A stretch of DNA of 64,000 nt from Bacteroidales bacterium. Lineage in GTDB: Bacteria; Bacteroidota; Bacteroidia; Bacteroidales; JAFGXI01. Both the position numbers and the translations under genes were made by a program. The DNA lies in NCBI GenBank assembly GCA_016936665.1, contig JAFGXI010000005.1, forward strand, positions 99,311 through 163,310, in the 5' to 3' direction. The number at the start of each line of letters is the position of its first letter. Position 1 is the stretch's first letter. Shown piece by piece: positions 43,593-54,320 of the stretch. The notes under the pieces were generated by a model. It had not been told where the DNA came from, did no database searches, and saw nothing but the letters and a program-made list of their open reading frames with translations.

Positions 43593-45746
43593 TTAATCTT
43601 CTTGTTCTTCTTCGTAAGCTTTTAGAAGTTCAGTTTGAACTTCACCAGGTACTGGAGCATATTCGGCGAAATCCATGTGGAACATAGCTCTACCTTGCGA
43701 AATCGAACTTAAAGATGTAGAATATTTGTACATTTCTGCCAAAGGCACTTTCGCTGCAATCTTCTCAAGACCTTTTTCAGAGCTCATGCCTTGTACAATA
43801 GCTCTACGACCTTGCAAGTCACTCATTACATCGCCCATATAATCGGCAGGAACAAATACTTCAACATTATAAATTGGTTCTAAAATCTTTGGGCCGGCAT
43901 TTTTAAAGGCAGTGCTAAATGCATGACGACCAGCTAATTTGAAAGAAATCTCATTAGAGTCTACAGGGTGCATTTTTCCATCGTAAACAACCACTCGAAT
44001 ATCTCTGGCATATGATCCGGTTAACGGTCCTTGTTCCATCTTTTCCATAATACCTTTTAATATTGCAGGCATAAATCGAGCATCAATAGATCCTCCAACG
44101 ATACTGTTAATATAGATTAGTTTTCCGCCCCAAGGCAATTTGTGTTCTTCTTTATCTTTTAACGATACTTTTATTTCTTTGCCGTTAACTTTATACATCG
44201 TAGGGTCTGGAGAGCCTTCAATAAATGGTTCTATAACCATATGGACTTCACCAAACTGACCCGAACCTCCCGATTGTTTTTTATGTCGATAATCGGCTTG
44301 AGCAACCTTAGTTATCGTTTCTCTATATGGAATTCTAGGTTTAACGTATTCTGTTTCTAGTTTGAAATCGTTCTTTAAATGCCATTCTAATATTTTAAAA
44401 TGTCTTTCTCCTTGTCCATTAACAATCACTTGTCGCAATTCTTTAGAATACTCAATCACAATACTTGGATCGATTTCATGCATACGGTTAAGCGCTTCGC
44501 CAAGTTTTTCTTCTTCACCTTCTGTAACTGGCTTAATAGCGGCTCTGTGGCGAGGTGTTGGGTTTAATACCGGGTTGTATTTAACATTGTGACCAGTGGC
44601 ATTTAGAGTGTCGCTTGTTTTTGTGTTTTTTAATTTAACCACAGCGCCAATATCGCCTGCAACTAACTGAGTTACTTTTTCTTTTTTCTTACCGGCCACA
44701 ACATATAATTGAGTTAAACGCTCTTTGTTTTGTGTTCTTTGGTTAACTAAATCATCTCCTTCGTTAACAACACCGGTAATTACTTTAAAATAATTGACTT
44801 CGCCAACATGTTCTTCGATCGAGGTTTTAAATACAAATATTGATGCAGGTTTTGTAGCATCAATTGGAACAATATTTCCATCAGTGTCTTCTCGTTTAGA
44901 ACATTCATTAGGCCTTGGCACAACATTAACGATAAATTCCATTAAACGACGCACACCTATATTTTTCTTAGCAGATGTACAAAAAACAGGGTATAAATCG
45001 CGGTGAATTAAACCTGCTGTAATACCTGAACGCATTTCATCTTCTGACAAACCATCGTTTTCAAAAAATAATTCCATTAATTTATCGTCGTTTTCAGCTG
45101 CTTTTTCAATCAGTTCTTGATGTAGTTCAGCAGCTTTCCCTTTTTCGCTTTCTGGAATTTCTAGAACTTCAGGAGCACCACCATTAGCAGGATATTTGTA
45201 ATACTTCATGGTAATGACATCGATAATGCCATTAAATTCGGGACCTGCATTTAAAGGGTATTGTACTTGTGCTACTTTAGAGCCAAAACTTTCTTTAATG
45301 CCTTCTAGAGCAGAGTCGAAGTTAGCTTTATCATGATCCATTTGATTTATAACAAAAACCATTGGTTTTTCATATAATTCTAAGGCTCTTGCGTGTATTT
45401 CGGTCCCCACTTCAACACCGTTTTGAGCGTTAATTAACATCAAAGCAACATTCGATGGATTAATAGCGGTGTAGGCTTTGCCAACAAAATCGTCGGCTCC
45501 AGGAGCATCGATCATGTTGATTTTATTATCCATAAACTCTGTATATAATACAGTTGAATAGATAGAGCTTTCATTTTCTTGTTCAATCTTGTTGTAATCA
45601 GACACAGTGTTGCCGGCTTCCACTGTCCCCATTCTATCGATTACTCCACCGTTAAACAACATTGCTTCGGCAATACTTGTCTTTCCAGACCTTGAGTTTC
45701 CAAGAAGTACAAGGTTTTTGATTTTATCCGTTTGGTAAATTTTCAT
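43593..45746 (-). CDS. EF-G paralogue (EF-G2-like) lacking catalytic GTPase residues
   Basis: The 717-residue protein keeps the five-domain layout of EF-G and the P-loop GNSRSGKTS (16-24), the SAKK G5 motif and the C-terminal RNA-contacting domain IV (ITKVAQADYRHKKQSGGSGQFGEVH). Differences lie in the switches: switch I lacks the RGITI Thr (ENESSIYST instead), and switch II reads DAPGADDF, so the catalytic His of DTPGHVDF is Ala (A84). The G4 motif is NQMD rather than NKMD. Such substitutions agree with the GTPase-independent EF-G2 described in Bacteroides; a role in translation under nutrient stress is inferred. It is divergent from the rpsL-fusA operon and monocistronic. Confidence 0.92.
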   Translation of the reverse strand: MKIYQTDKIKNLVLLGNSRSGKTSIAEAMLFNGGVIDRMGTVEAGNTVSDYNKIEQENESSIYSTVLYTEFMDNKINMIDAPGADDFVGKAYTAINPSNVALMLINAQNGVEVGTEIHARALELYEKPMVFVINQMDHDKANFDSALEGIKESFGSKVAQVQYPLNAGPEFNGIIDVITMKYYKYPANGGAPEVLEIPESEKGKAAELHQELIEKAAENDDKLMELFFENDGLSEDEMRSGITAGLIHRDLYPVFCTSAKKNIGVRRLMEFIVNVVPRPNECSKREDTDGNIVPIDATKPASIFVFKTSIEEHVGEVNYFKVITGVVNEGDDLVNQRTQNKERLTQLYVVAGKKKEKVTQLVAGDIGAVVKLKNTKTSDTLNATGHNVKYNPVLNPTPRHRAAIKPVTEGEEEKLGEALNRMHEIDPSIVIEYSKELRQVIVNGQGERHFKILEWHLKNDFKLETEYVKPRIPYRETITKVAQADYRHKKQSGGSGQFGEVHMVIEPFIEGSPDPTMYKVNGKEIKVSLKDKEEHKLPWGGKLIYINSIVGGSIDARFMPAILKGIMEKMEQGPLTGSYARDIRVVVYDGKMHPVDSNEISFKLAGRHAFSTAFKNAGPKILEPIYNVEVFVPADYMGDVMSDLQGRRAIVQGMSSEKGLEKIAAKVPLAEMYKYSTSLSSISQGRAMFHMDFAEYAPVPGEVQTELLKAYEEEQED

Positions 45747-45825
45747 AAGACTGAATTTTAGTTATTTATTCAATATTAATATTACTTCTCTTAATTGAAT
45801 TTTAATAGAAAATTCTTAAGGCTAT

Positions 45826-45833
45826 CAAATATA
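45826..45833 (-). promoter_or_regulatory. -7 box for the EF-G2 gene
   Basis: The minus strand reads TATATTTG (TAnnTTTG), 79 bp before the EF-G2 ATG. No -33 partner was seen. Confidence 0.45.
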
Positions 45834-46183
45834 CCAAAAAAAAGGATTGAGCCTACTCGCTGAGCAATAATATCTTAATTCTGCTTAGAAACATATTGTT
45901 AACCTCATATTTCTAAACAATTAATAAATGATGAAATAGCATGAATTGCTTTTTTAAGAGATTAATGTTAAAAAGTAAATGGGCAAATACTATTTAAAAT
46001 GAGTTTGTCTCTAGCCCAATCTTTAATTATTAGATTTCATAATTTATTTAGCTGCAACTACGGTTAAATTAAGAGCAGTTAATAATCAATTCTCGATCAT
46101 AAAAATGGATAATGCATTAAAATTTGAATTACAGAACTTTAGCAGTGTTAAATATATAATTAAAAAATATCAACAAGGGGGTG

Positions 46184-46212
46184 TTGATAATTGAAAAAAG
46201 TTTATACCTTTG
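46184..46212 (+). promoter_or_regulatory. Promoter of the rpsL-to-rplQ translation operon
   Basis: A -33 TTG (46184-46186) and -7 TACCTTTG (46205-46212) are separated by 18 bp, matching the Bacteroidota sigma-70 pattern. The rpsL ATG is 50 bp downstream. Confidence 0.7.
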
Positions 46213-46262
46213 CAAACCATTTGTAAAATATTGTTATCAGATAATAATCAGTATTATAGAAT

Positions 46263-46643
46263 ATGCCAACAATTCAACAGTTAGTAAGAAAAGGCCGAGT
46301 GAGAACAGTTGAGCAAAGCAAATCAAGAGCTTTGGATGCTTGTCCACAACGTCGTGGCGTCTGTGTAAGAGTTTACACAACCACACCGAAGAAGCCTAAC
46401 TCGGCTATGAGAAAAGTAGCTAGGGTAAGGTTAACTAATGGTAAAGAGGTTAATGCATACATTCCGGGAGAAGGTCACAACCTTCAAGAGCACTCTATTG
46501 TGCTTATCCGTGGTGGTCGTGTTAAAGATTTACCAGGAGTAAGATATCATATTGTACGTGGAGCGTTAGATACCTCAGGGGTAGATGGTCGTACTCAAAG
46601 ACGTTCGAAATATGGTACTAAAAGACCAAAAGCTAAAAAGTAA
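46263..46643 (+). CDS. rpsL: 30S ribosomal protein S12
   Basis: The 126-residue protein controls decoding accuracy at the A site. The streptomycin-site lysines are intact in [12 protein letters not shown] and [13 protein letters not shown], so there is no sign of ribosomal resistance. It is the first gene of the long translation operon, 16 bp before rpsG. The basic C-terminal tail [11 protein letters not shown] is typical. Confidence 0.98.
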   Translation: MPTIQQLVRKGRVRTVEQSKSRALDACPQRRGVCVRVYTTTPKKPNSAMRKVARVRLTNGKEVNAYIPGEGHNLQEHSIVLIRGGRVKDLPGVRYHIVRGALDTSGVDGRTQRRSKYGTKRPKAKK

Positions 46644-46659
46644 TTTAACAAAGTAAGAA

Positions 46660-47133
46660 ATGAGAAAGTCGAAACCAAAGAAGAGACATTTACTTCCAGA
46701 TCCAAAGTTTAACGATACATTGGTAACACAATTCGTTAACAATCTTATGCTGGACGGTAAAAAGAATACTGCGTACTCAATCTTTTATGGTGCATTAGAT
46801 ATCATAAGCGACAAAAACAAAGACGATATCGCACCATTGGACTTATGGAAAAAAGGTTTAGAAAACGTTTGTCCTCAAGTCGAAGTTAAGAGCCGTAGAG
46901 TAGGTGGAGCAACATTTCAAGTGCCTATGGAAGTTAGATCCGATAGAAAAGTCACTTTAGGAATGAAAGCTCTTATACTTCATGCACGCAAACGTTCTGG
47001 CCGTTCAATGAGTGAAAAGTTGGCAGCAGAAATTATGGCGGCCTACAAAGAAGAAGGTGGTGCATTTAAGAAAAAAGAAGACATGCATAAAATGGCAGAA
47101 GCAAACAAAGCCTTCTCACATTTTAGATTTTAA
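46660..47133 (+). CDS. rpsG: 30S ribosomal protein S7
   Basis: The 157-residue head protein binds 16S rRNA and starts small-subunit head assembly. It contains the S7 signature [13 protein letters not shown] and [12 protein letters not shown], and ends KAFSHFRF. It lies 16 bp after rpsL and 19 bp before fusA, the standard str-operon arrangement. The length matches the E. coli B-type protein. Confidence 0.98.
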   Translation: MRKSKPKKRHLLPDPKFNDTLVTQFVNNLMLDGKKNTAYSIFYGALDIISDKNKDDIAPLDLWKKGLENVCPQVEVKSRRVGGATFQVPMEVRSDRKVTLGMKALILHARKRSGRSMSEKLAAEIMAAYKEEGGAFKKKEDMHKMAEANKAFSHFRF

Positions 47134-47152
47134 TAAAGCAGCGTAGAGATAC

Positions 47153-49249
47153 ATGGATAAAAATCTTAAATTTACAAGAAATATCGGGATAATGGCTCAC
47201 ATCGATGCCGGTAAAACAACCGTTACTGAGCGTATTTTGTATTATACCGGTAAAACCCACAAGATTGGTGAGGTTCACGAAGGTGGTGCCACTATGGACT
47301 GGATGGAGCAAGAGCAAGAAAGAGGGATTACCATTACTTCAGCTGCTACAACAACCTTTTGGAATTACAACGACCAACAACATAAAATTAATATCATAGA
47401 CACCCCTGGTCACGTTGACTTTACTGTTGAGGTAGAGCGTTCTTTACGTGTTTTAGATGGTGCTGTGGCTGTGTTTTGTGCTGTTGGAGGAGTAGAACCT
47501 CAGTCTGAAACCGTTTGGAGACAGGCCGATAAGTACAATGTTCCTCGTATGGGTTTTGTTAATAAAATGGATCGTACAGGAGCTGATTTCTTCAATGTTG
47601 TTGGTCAGATTAAAGATAAACTTAAAGCAAACGCAGTTCCGTTGCAAATTCCAATTGGAGCCGAAGAAAAATTTAAAGGAGTTGTCGATCTTATCGAAAT
47701 GAAGGCAGTAATATGGCCCGAGGAAGCTGATTTAGGCTCAACTTATGAACTTCATGATATTCCAGCAGATTTAGTTGAGGAAGCAGAAACATGGAGAGCT
47801 CAAATGATTGAAGCAGTTGCAGAATCGGATGATGCTTTATTAGAAAAATTCTTTGAAGATCCAGATTCAATTACTGTTGAAGAATTGAAAGCAGCGATTA
47901 GAAAAGCTGTTATGGATATGACAATCATTCCCGTAATGTTAGGCTCAGCATTCAAAAACAAAGGCGTTCAGCGTTTATTAGACGCTGTTGCAGCATTTAT
48001 GCCTAGCCCTTTGGATATAGATGCTATCAAAGGAATTAACCCAGATACAGGAGAGGAAGCTTCAAGACAACCAGATAACGAAGCGCCTTTTGCAGCATTA
48101 GCTTTCAAAATCGCAACCGACCCATTTGTTGGACGTTTGTGTTTTATCAGAGCGTATTCAGGTACTTTAGAAGCAGGTTCTTATATTATGAATTCTAGAA
48201 CTGGCAAAAAAGAACGTATTACTCGTTTATACCAAATGCACTCTAATAAACAAAACCCTATCGACAAAGTAGAAGCTGGCGATATATGCGCCGCTGTAGG
48301 TTTTAAAGACATTAGAACAGGAGATACATTATACATTGGTAAAGAACCTATTCAGTTAGAATCGATGGACTTCCCTGAGCCAGTAATTGGTATAGCTATT
48401 GAGCCAATGACTCAGAAAGATATCGATAAATTAGGAAATGGTTTAGCTAAGTTAGCCGAAGAAGATCCTACATTTACTGTAAGAACAGACGAAGCATCAG
48501 GTCAAACTATCATTAGTGGTATGGGCGAGCTTCACTTAGATATCATTATCGATCGTTTAAAAAGAGAATTTAAAGTTGAATGTAACCAAGGAAAACCACA
48601 GGTTGCATACAAAGAGGCTTTAACAACAACATTCTCAGGCAGAGAAGTCTTTAAAAAACAATCGGGCGGTCGTGGAAAATTTGCCGATATTATCTTCGAA
48701 TTAATGCCAGCTGACGAAAGCCACGAAGGTGGATTGCAATTTATAAACGAAGTCGTTGGCGGTAGAATTCCTAAAGAATTTATTCCACCTGTTGAAAAAG
48801 GATTTAAAGAAGCAATGCACAATGGGCCATTAGCCGGATATCCATTAGATAGCATGAAAGTTGTGCTTAAAGACGGTTCTTTTCACCCTGTTGACTCTGA
48901 TCAGTTATCTTTCGAAATTTGCGCAAAACAAGCATTTAGAGCAGCTGCAAAACAAGCCAGACCTGTGCTTATGGAGCCAATTATGAAAGTTGAAGTTGTG
49001 ACTCCTGAAGAGAGTATGGGAGATGTTATCGCGGACTTTAACCGAAGAAGAGGACAAATTCAAGGTATGGACGATAGAGGAGGTGCTAAAGTTGTTAAAG
49101 CAATTGTTCCTCTTTCAGAAATGTTTGGCTACGTAACTGCTCTTAGAACAGTAACCTCAGGTCGTGCAACTTCATCTATGGAGTTCGGACATTACGCAGA
49201 AGTACCATCAGGTTTAGCTGATGAAATTATTAAAGGAGACAAAAAATAA
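47153..49249 (+). CDS. fusA: Elongation factor G
   Basis: The 698-residue translocase has all GTPase motifs intact: AHIDAGKTT (G1), [11 protein letters not shown] (switch I), DTPGHVDF (switch II with catalytic His) and NKMDRTGAD (G4). It moves tRNA-mRNA after peptide bond formation and aids ribosome recycling. Located in the rpsL-rpsG-fusA block. No tuf gene follows; rpsJ is 11 bp downstream. Contrast with the defective paralogue at 43593-45746. Confidence 0.98.
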   Translation: MDKNLKFTRNIGIMAHIDAGKTTVTERILYYTGKTHKIGEVHEGGATMDWMEQEQERGITITSAATTTFWNYNDQQHKINIIDTPGHVDFTVEVERSLRVLDGAVAVFCAVGGVEPQSETVWRQADKYNVPRMGFVNKMDRTGADFFNVVGQIKDKLKANAVPLQIPIGAEEKFKGVVDLIEMKAVIWPEEADLGSTYELHDIPADLVEEAETWRAQMIEAVAESDDALLEKFFEDPDSITVEELKAAIRKAVMDMTIIPVMLGSAFKNKGVQRLLDAVAAFMPSPLDIDAIKGINPDTGEEASRQPDNEAPFAALAFKIATDPFVGRLCFIRAYSGTLEAGSYIMNSRTGKKERITRLYQMHSNKQNPIDKVEAGDICAAVGFKDIRTGDTLYIGKEPIQLESMDFPEPVIGIAIEPMTQKDIDKLGNGLAKLAEEDPTFTVRTDEASGQTIISGMGELHLDIIIDRLKREFKVECNQGKPQVAYKEALTTTFSGREVFKKQSGGRGKFADIIFELMPADESHEGGLQFINEVVGGRIPKEFIPPVEKGFKEAMHNGPLAGYPLDSMKVVLKDGSFHPVDSDQLSFEICAKQAFRAAAKQARPVLMEPIMKVEVVTPEESMGDVIADFNRRRGQIQGMDDRGGAKVVKAIVPLSEMFGYVTALRTVTSGRATSSMEFGHYAEVPSGLADEIIKGDKK

Positions 49250-49260
49250 TATAGGTTTTT

Positions 49261-49566
49261 ATGAGTCAAAAAATTAGAATAAAGCTAAAGTCATTCGATC
49301 ACAATTTGGTCGATAAATCAGCTGAAAAGATTGTAAAAACTGTAAAAACAACAGGTGCTGTAGTAAGTGGTCCAATTCCATTGCCAACAGACAAAAGAAT
49401 TTTTACAATTTTACGTTCGACTTTTGTCAACAAAAAATCAAGAGAACAGTTTCAATATTCTACATACAAAAGATTATTGGACATATACAGTACCACATCA
49501 AAAACAATCGATGCTTTAATGAAGCTCGAATTGCCTAGTGGTGTTGAAGTAGAGATTAAAGTATAA
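49261..49566 (+). CDS. rpsJ: 30S ribosomal protein S10
   Basis: The 101-residue protein is first in the S10 part of the operon and also serves as transcription antitermination factor NusE. It contains [20 protein letters not shown] and ends SGVEVEIKV. It follows fusA by 11 bp, so the str and S10 groups are joined without tuf. The length is close to the E. coli protein (103). Confidence 0.98.
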   Translation: MSQKIRIKLKSFDHNLVDKSAEKIVKTVKTTGAVVSGPIPLPTDKRIFTILRSTFVNKKSREQFQYSTYKRLLDIYSTTSKTIDALMKLELPSGVEVEIKV

Positions 49567-49582
49567 TTATATAAACTAGGAA

Positions 49583-50200
49583 ATGCCAGGTTTAATTGGA
49601 AAGAAAGTCGGTATGACTTCGCTTTACGAGGCCGATGGGAAAAATGTCCCATGCACCGTTATAGAAGCTGGGCCTTGTGTTGTTACACAAGTTAAAACAG
49701 CTGAGAAAGATGGCTACGACGCTTTGCAAATTGCTTTCGACGAGAAAAAAGAAAAGCATACCAGCAAAGCCATGATGGGTCATTTTGCTAAATCTAATTC
49801 AGCTCCTATGAAAATGCTTGTTGAAATGGCCGATTACGCCAGAGAATACAAGTTAGGAGATACTATTACCGTCAACATCTTTGAAGAAGGAATGTGGGTC
49901 GATGTTGTGGGTACTTCTAAAGGAAAAGGGTTTCAAGGTGTTGTAAAACGCCATGGATTTAGAGGTGTAAACGATCAAACACACGGTCAGCACAACCGTT
50001 TAAGAGCACCAGGTTCTTTGGGTGCTTCGTCATATCCATCACGTGTTTTTAAAGGCATGAGAATGGCAGGACAAACCGGAGGTAATCGTGTTAAAATGAT
50101 CAACCTTAAAATTGTTAAAGTGATCCCTGAGCAAAATGTGATTTTAGTAAAAGGCTCTATACCTGGAGCTAAAGGTTCATACGTAATAATTGAGAAATAA
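49583..50200 (+). CDS. rplC: 50S ribosomal protein L3
   Basis: The 205-residue protein binds 23S rRNA near the peptidyl-transferase centre and is needed early in 50S assembly. It has [10 protein letters not shown] at the N-terminus, the central [14 protein letters not shown] loop and [17 protein letters not shown] near the C-terminus. The stop overlaps the rplD ATG by one base (TAATG), which supports coupled translation. Confidence 0.98.
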   Translation: MPGLIGKKVGMTSLYEADGKNVPCTVIEAGPCVVTQVKTAEKDGYDALQIAFDEKKEKHTSKAMMGHFAKSNSAPMKMLVEMADYAREYKLGDTITVNIFEEGMWVDVVGTSKGKGFQGVVKRHGFRGVNDQTHGQHNRLRAPGSLGASSYPSRVFKGMRMAGQTGGNRVKMINLKIVKVIPEQNVILVKGSIPGAKGSYVIIEK

Positions 50201-50826
50201 TGGAATTGAAAGTATACAATATTTCCGGTGAAGATACAGGTAGAACCGTAGCTTTATCAGAAGCCATTTTTGGTATAGAACCCAACGATCACGCTATTTA
50301 TTTAGATGTTAAACAATTCTTAGCAAATCAACGTCAAGGTACTCATAAATCGAAAGAGAGAGGCGAAGTTGAAGGCAGTACAAGAAAAATTAAACGTCAA
50401 AAAGGTACAGGTACAGCACGTGCTGGAAGCATTAAGTCGCCTGTATTCAGAGGCGGAGGTCGTGTTTTTGGTCCAAGACCAAGAAACTATGCTTTTAAAT
50501 TGAACAAAAAATTAAAACAATTAGCTCGTAAATCGATCTTAACATACAAAATGAAAGACGAACAATTAAAAATTTACGAAGATTTTAATTTCGAAGTTCC
50601 AAGCACTAAAACACTGGTTTCTATCAACGATAAATTAAAAATTAACGATAGAAAAACATTAATAGTAACACTAGATGTAAACAGAAACATATACTTATCT
50701 TCTAGAAATTTACAAAATATAGATGTGGTACCAGTTTCTGAGTTAACAACATACACCATTGCAAGAGCATCTAACGTATTCATTTCTGAAAAATCGTTAG
50801 AGGCATTAAACGCAATGTTTAATTAA
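50200..50826 (+). CDS. rplD: 50S ribosomal protein L4
   Basis: The 208-residue L4 protein has the extended loop [19 protein letters not shown]...[13 protein letters not shown] that reaches the exit tunnel. In enteric bacteria L4 also represses its own operon; no leader structure for that was recognised here. It overlaps rplC by one base and is 13 bp before rplW. Confidence 0.97.
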   Translation: MELKVYNISGEDTGRTVALSEAIFGIEPNDHAIYLDVKQFLANQRQGTHKSKERGEVEGSTRKIKRQKGTGTARAGSIKSPVFRGGGRVFGPRPRNYAFKLNKKLKQLARKSILTYKMKDEQLKIYEDFNFEVPSTKTLVSINDKLKINDRKTLIVTLDVNRNIYLSSRNLQNIDVVPVSELTTYTIARASNVFISEKSLEALNAMFN

Positions 50827-50839
50827 GGAGGGCTGAATA

Positions 50840-51130
50840 ATGGGAATTATTAAGAAACCTATGGTAACCGAGAAAATGAATTTGCAAGGCGAAAAGCTAA
50901 ATAAGTATGCATTTTTAGTAGATAAAAAAGCAAACAAATTACAAATTCGCGAAGCAGTTGAAGGCATGTACGATGTTACGGTCGAATCGGTTAACGTATT
51001 AAATTACGGTCCAAAATTAAAGAGAAGATATACCAAAACAGGTATACAAGATGGTAAAACCTCAGCTTATAAAAAGGCTATAATTACTCTAATCGAAGGA
51101 GATAAGATAGATTTTTACAGCAATATCTAA
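50840..51130 (+). CDS. rplW: 50S ribosomal protein L23
   Basis: The 96-residue protein sits at the exit of the peptide tunnel, where trigger factor and SRP dock. It has KPMVTEKM at the N-terminus and the conserved YAFLVDKKANKLQIREAVE. The basic loop GPKLKRRYTKTGIQDGKT is typical. It lies 8 bp before rplB. Confidence 0.97.
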   Translation: MGIIKKPMVTEKMNLQGEKLNKYAFLVDKKANKLQIREAVEGMYDVTVESVNVLNYGPKLKRRYTKTGIQDGKTSAYKKAIITLIEGDKIDFYSNI

Positions 51131-51138
51131 AATAAGAA

Positions 51139-51963
51139 ATGGCAGTAAGAAAATTAAATCCTGTAACTCCAGGACAAAGACATAAGATTGTCAACAAACA
51201 AGAAGCGATTACGGCATCGACTCCTGAAAAATCGTTGTTGGCACCTTTAAAAAAATCTGGAGGAAGAAACAATCAGGGAAAGATGACAATGCGTTACATC
51301 GGTGGTGGACACAAAAAAATGTATCGTATTGTTGACTTTAAGAGAGACAAAGAAGACATGAAAGCCATCGTGAAAACGATAGAATACGATCCAAACAGAT
51401 CGGCTCGAATAGCTTTAGTCGTGTATGCGGATGGTGAAAAGAGATATATCATCGCGCCTAATGGTCTTACAGTAGGGCAAGAAGTTGTCGCCGGAAAAAC
51501 AGCTGCACCCGAAGTAGGAAACTCTTTGTATTTAGCAGATATCCCACTGGGAGCTATAATACATAATATTGAATTAAATCCTGGACGAGGAGCCGTAATG
51601 GCAAGAAGCGCCGGTTCGTTTGCCTCATTAAAATCTCGCGAAGGGAAATATGCTATTATTAAATTACCTTCGGGCGAAACTCGTAAGGTACTTGTTACAT
51701 GTAAAGCTACAATCGGAACAGTGTCTAACTCCGATCACGCTCTTGAGCGTTCTGGTAAAGCGGGTCGTTCCCGTTGGTTAGGACGTCGACCAAGAGTACG
51801 TGGTGTAGTAATGAACCCAGTCGATCACCCAATGGGTGGTGGTGAAGGTAGAGCTTCAGGAGGACATCCAAGATCTAGAAAAGGTTTGCCAGCTAAAGGC
51901 TACAAAACTAGAACTCCTAAGAAAGCTTCTAACAAGTATATTATAGAACGAAGGAAAAAATAA
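51139..51963 (+). CDS. rplB: 50S ribosomal protein L2
   Basis: The 274-residue L2 protein is essential for subunit joining and peptidyl-transferase function. It has [20 protein letters not shown] near the N-terminus. The functionally important [15 protein letters not shown] histidine loop is near residue 225, followed by [18 protein letters not shown]. The length matches E. coli (273). Confidence 0.98.
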   Translation: MAVRKLNPVTPGQRHKIVNKQEAITASTPEKSLLAPLKKSGGRNNQGKMTMRYIGGGHKKMYRIVDFKRDKEDMKAIVKTIEYDPNRSARIALVVYADGEKRYIIAPNGLTVGQEVVAGKTAAPEVGNSLYLADIPLGAIIHNIELNPGRGAVMARSAGSFASLKSREGKYAIIKLPSGETRKVLVTCKATIGTVSNSDHALERSGKAGRSRWLGRRPRVRGVVMNPVDHPMGGGEGRASGGHPRSRKGLPAKGYKTRTPKKASNKYIIERRKK

Positions 51964-51973
51964 TTGAAATAGT

Positions 51974-52246
51974 ATGGCTAGATCATTAAAAAAAGGACCA
52001 TTTATAGATTTCAAACTCGAAAAAAGAGTTTTAGAAATGCAAGAGGCATCTAAAAAGACTGTCATTAAAACATGGTCACGTCGTTCAATGATTTCTCCCG
52101 ATTTTGTCGGTTTAACTATCGCTGTTCATAACGGAAACAAATTTATTCCAGTGTATGTTACAGAAATGATGGTTGGTCACAAATTAGGTGAATTTGCCCC
52201 AACTCGTACCTTCAGAGGGCACGCGGGTAATAAGAAGAAAAAGTAA
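51974..52246 (+). CDS. rpsS: 30S ribosomal protein S19
   Basis: The 90-residue head protein contacts S13 and the A-site region. It begins [19 protein letters not shown], has [20 protein letters not shown] and ends in [11 protein letters not shown]. It is 10 bp after rplB and 22 bp before rplV, in standard order. Confidence 0.98.
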   Translation: MARSLKKGPFIDFKLEKRVLEMQEASKKTVIKTWSRRSMISPDFVGLTIAVHNGNKFIPVYVTEMMVGHKLGEFAPTRTFRGHAGNKKKK

Positions 52247-52268
52247 GTTTTAAAAAAAAGATTTTAAA

Positions 52269-52688
52269 ATGGGTGCAAGAAAAAGAGAAAGAGCGAACCA
52301 AATAAAAGAAGCGAGAAAAGGGCTTTATATAGCTAAGTTAAATAATTGCCCTACATCTCCCAGAAAAATGCGATTAGTTGCAGATCAGATTCGTGGCGTT
52401 GAAGTAAATAGAGCTCTAGATTTACTACATTTTAGCTCCAAAGAAGCATCGACAAGATTAGAGAAACTAGTTTTATCGGCAATTGCTAACTGGCAAGTTA
52501 AAAACGAGAATGCTCGAGTAGAAGAAAGCAATTTGTTTGTAAAAGAAGTATTTGTAGATTCAGCAAGAGTACTTAAAAGAATTCAACCAGCTCCTCAAGG
52601 AAGAGCTCATAGAATTAAAAAACGCTCGAATCACGTTACTGTAATCTTAGATAGTTTAAATAATAACACTAATAATCAGGCTGAATAA
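52269..52688 (+). CDS. rplV: 50S ribosomal protein L22
   Basis: The 139-residue protein is about 30 residues longer than E. coli L22 because of N-terminal ([18 protein letters not shown]) and C-terminal (NNNTNNQAE) extensions. The core has [20 protein letters not shown] and the tunnel hairpin [22 protein letters not shown]. The stop is one base before the rpsC ATG. Confidence 0.97.
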   Translation: MGARKRERANQIKEARKGLYIAKLNNCPTSPRKMRLVADQIRGVEVNRALDLLHFSSKEASTRLEKLVLSAIANWQVKNENARVEESNLFVKEVFVDSARVLKRIQPAPQGRAHRIKKRSNHVTVILDSLNNNTNNQAE

Positions 52689-52689
52689 A

Positions 52690-53391
52690 ATGGGACAAAA
52701 AACAAATCCGATCAGTAATAGGCTTGGAATCATCCGCGGATGGGACTCACATTGGTATGGTGGAAAAAACTTTGCCGATAAAATTGCCGAAGACAATAAA
52801 ATTCGGAAGTATTTGATGGCCCGTTTGGCCAAAGCGAGTGTTTCTAGAGTTATTATTGAAAGAACACTTAAGTTAATTACTGTTACTGTAAACACAGCTC
52901 GCCCAGGTATTATCATCGGTAAAGGCGGACAAGAAGTTGATAAATTAAAAGAAGAATTGAAAAAAATCACTAAACAAGAAGTGCAAATCAATATCTTCGA
53001 AATCAAACGTCCAGAATTAGATGCTGTGCTTGTAGGCGCTAACATCGCTCGACAATTAGAAGGTCGCGTGGCTTACAGAAGAGCTATCAAAACAGCCATA
53101 GCATCAACCATGAGAGTGGGTGCAGAAGGAATCAAGATTTTAATCTCTGGCCGTCTAAATGGTGCTGAAATGGCTCGTGCAGAAATTTATAAAGAAGGAA
53201 GAATTCCACTTCATACTTTAAGAGCTGACATAGATTACGCTCACTCTGAAGCTTTAACAAAAGTTGGACAGATTGGCGTAAAAGTATGGATTAGTAAAGG
53301 CGAAGTCTACGGAAAACGAGACTTATCTCCACAACTAAAACCAAAACAATCGTCGGTAAGTAATAACGCTCCAAGAAGAGGCAGAAAGTAA
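52690..53391 (+). CDS. rpsC: 30S ribosomal protein S3
   Basis: The 233-residue protein forms part of the mRNA entry channel and helicase. The type II KH domain is seen in [18 protein letters not shown] (~residues 74-91). The C-terminal domain includes [12 protein letters not shown] and [17 protein letters not shown]. The length equals that of E. coli S3. It sits 1 bp after rplV and 32 bp before rplP. Confidence 0.98.
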   Translation: MGQKTNPISNRLGIIRGWDSHWYGGKNFADKIAEDNKIRKYLMARLAKASVSRVIIERTLKLITVTVNTARPGIIIGKGGQEVDKLKEELKKITKQEVQINIFEIKRPELDAVLVGANIARQLEGRVAYRRAIKTAIASTMRVGAEGIKILISGRLNGAEMARAEIYKEGRIPLHTLRADIDYAHSEALTKVGQIGVKVWISKGEVYGKRDLSPQLKPKQSSVSNNAPRRGRK

Positions 53392-53423
53392 TTAAGTAGG
53401 AATTCATTAAATTCAATTGAACA

Positions 53424-53846
53424 ATGTTACAACCAAAAAAGACAAAGTTTAGAAGAAGTATGAAAGGTAAAATGCGTCCACTTGCAAAACGTGGTACAGA
53501 CCTATCTTTCGGCAGCTTCGGCATCAAAGCTTTGGAAGAACAATGGATTACTGGTCGCCAAATCGAGGCAGCTCGTCAGGCGATTACAAGACATATGAAA
53601 CGTGAAGGACAGGTATGGATCACCATTTTTCCAGATAAACCCATTACTAAAAAACCTGCAGAGGTACGTATGGGTAAGGGTAAAGGTGCTCCAGAAGGAT
53701 TTGTTGCTCCTGTCAGTCCCGGAAGAATACTTTTCGAAATCGATGGCGTTCCTTCAGAAGTAGCCAAAGAAGCCCTTAGATTAGGTGCACAAAAGTTACC
53801 TATTAAAACTAAACTTGTTGTACGTAGAGATTACACTGAAAACTAG
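53424..53846 (+). CDS. rplP: 50S ribosomal protein L16
   Basis: The 140-residue protein organises the A-site and tRNA acceptor region of the large subunit. It starts [18 protein letters not shown], has [19 protein letters not shown] and the [20 protein letters not shown] loop. The arginine loop contact for hydroxylation is not assessed. Standard place between rpsC and rpmC. Confidence 0.98.
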   Translation: MLQPKKTKFRRSMKGKMRPLAKRGTDLSFGSFGIKALEEQWITGRQIEAARQAITRHMKREGQVWITIFPDKPITKKPAEVRMGKGKGAPEGFVAPVSPGRILFEIDGVPSEVAKEALRLGAQKLPIKTKLVVRRDYTEN

Positions 53847-53852
53847 GAAATC

Positions 53853-54053
53853 ATGAAAAACAGTGAAATAAGAGAACTATCTACAACTGAATTAGTTGAA
53901 AGGATAGAGATAGAGAAAAATGATTTGTCAAAATTAGAAATGAATCATACAATTTCTCAAATCGAAAATCCATTGTTAATTAGAAAATCTCGTAGAGTTA
54001 TTGCTCGTTTAATCACTGAGCTTAACGCGAGAAAATTAAAAGAGAACGCTTAA
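53853..54053 (+). CDS. rpmC: 50S ribosomal protein L29
   Basis: The 66-residue helical hairpin protein near the tunnel exit reads MKNSEIRELSTTELVERIE, with IRKSRRVIARLITELNARK in the second helix. It lies 6 bp after rplP and 10 bp before rpsQ, the standard spc-type order. Confidence 0.95.
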   Translation: MKNSEIRELSTTELVERIEIEKNDLSKLEMNHTISQIENPLLIRKSRRVIARLITELNARKLKENA

Positions 54054-54063
54054 TTTTTGAACA

Positions 54064-54318
54064 ATGGAAAGAAATTTAAGAAAGGAACGTGTTGGGGTTG
54101 TTGTTAGCGATAAGATGACTAAATCGATTACCGTTTTAGTAAGTCGAAAAGTAAAACACCCTAAATATGGAAAATTCGTCCACAAGAGCAAAAAATACTT
54201 TGTTCACGACGAAAATAACGATTGCAACATAGGCGACACCGTAAAAATCATGGAAACTCGTCCTATTAGCAAAAATAAGTGTTGGAGATTAGTCGAAATC
54301 ATCGAAAGAGCTAAGTAA
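54064..54318 (+). CDS. rpsQ: 30S ribosomal protein S17
   Basis: The 84-residue OB-fold protein is an early 16S rRNA binder. It contains [33 protein letters not shown] and [20 protein letters not shown]. The length equals that of E. coli S17. It is 2 bp before the rplN ATG. Confidence 0.98.
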   Translation: MERNLRKERVGVVVSDKMTKSITVLVSRKVKHPKYGKFVHKSKKYFVHDENNDCNIGDTVKIMETRPISKNKCWRLVEIIERAK

Positions 54319-54320
54319 TC

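Larger units (their letters stand above)
45747..46262. other. 516-bp divergent intergenic region
   Basis: This separates the EF-G2 gene and the rpsL operon and is strongly AT-rich. It holds the minus-strand -7 box TATATTTG (45826-45833) and the rpsL promoter (46184-46212). I found no tRNA, open reading frame or hairpin terminator. Much of the remaining ~330 bp has no assigned function. Confidence 0.6.

Noticed and set aside
45747..46262. Possible tRNA or small RNA gene in the EF-G2/rpsL intergenic region
   Set aside because: No cloverleaf or T-loop pattern and no hairpin terminator was found by eye.
47453..47647. Minus-strand frame inside fusA
   Set aside because: Antisense to a highly conserved gene; compositional artefact.
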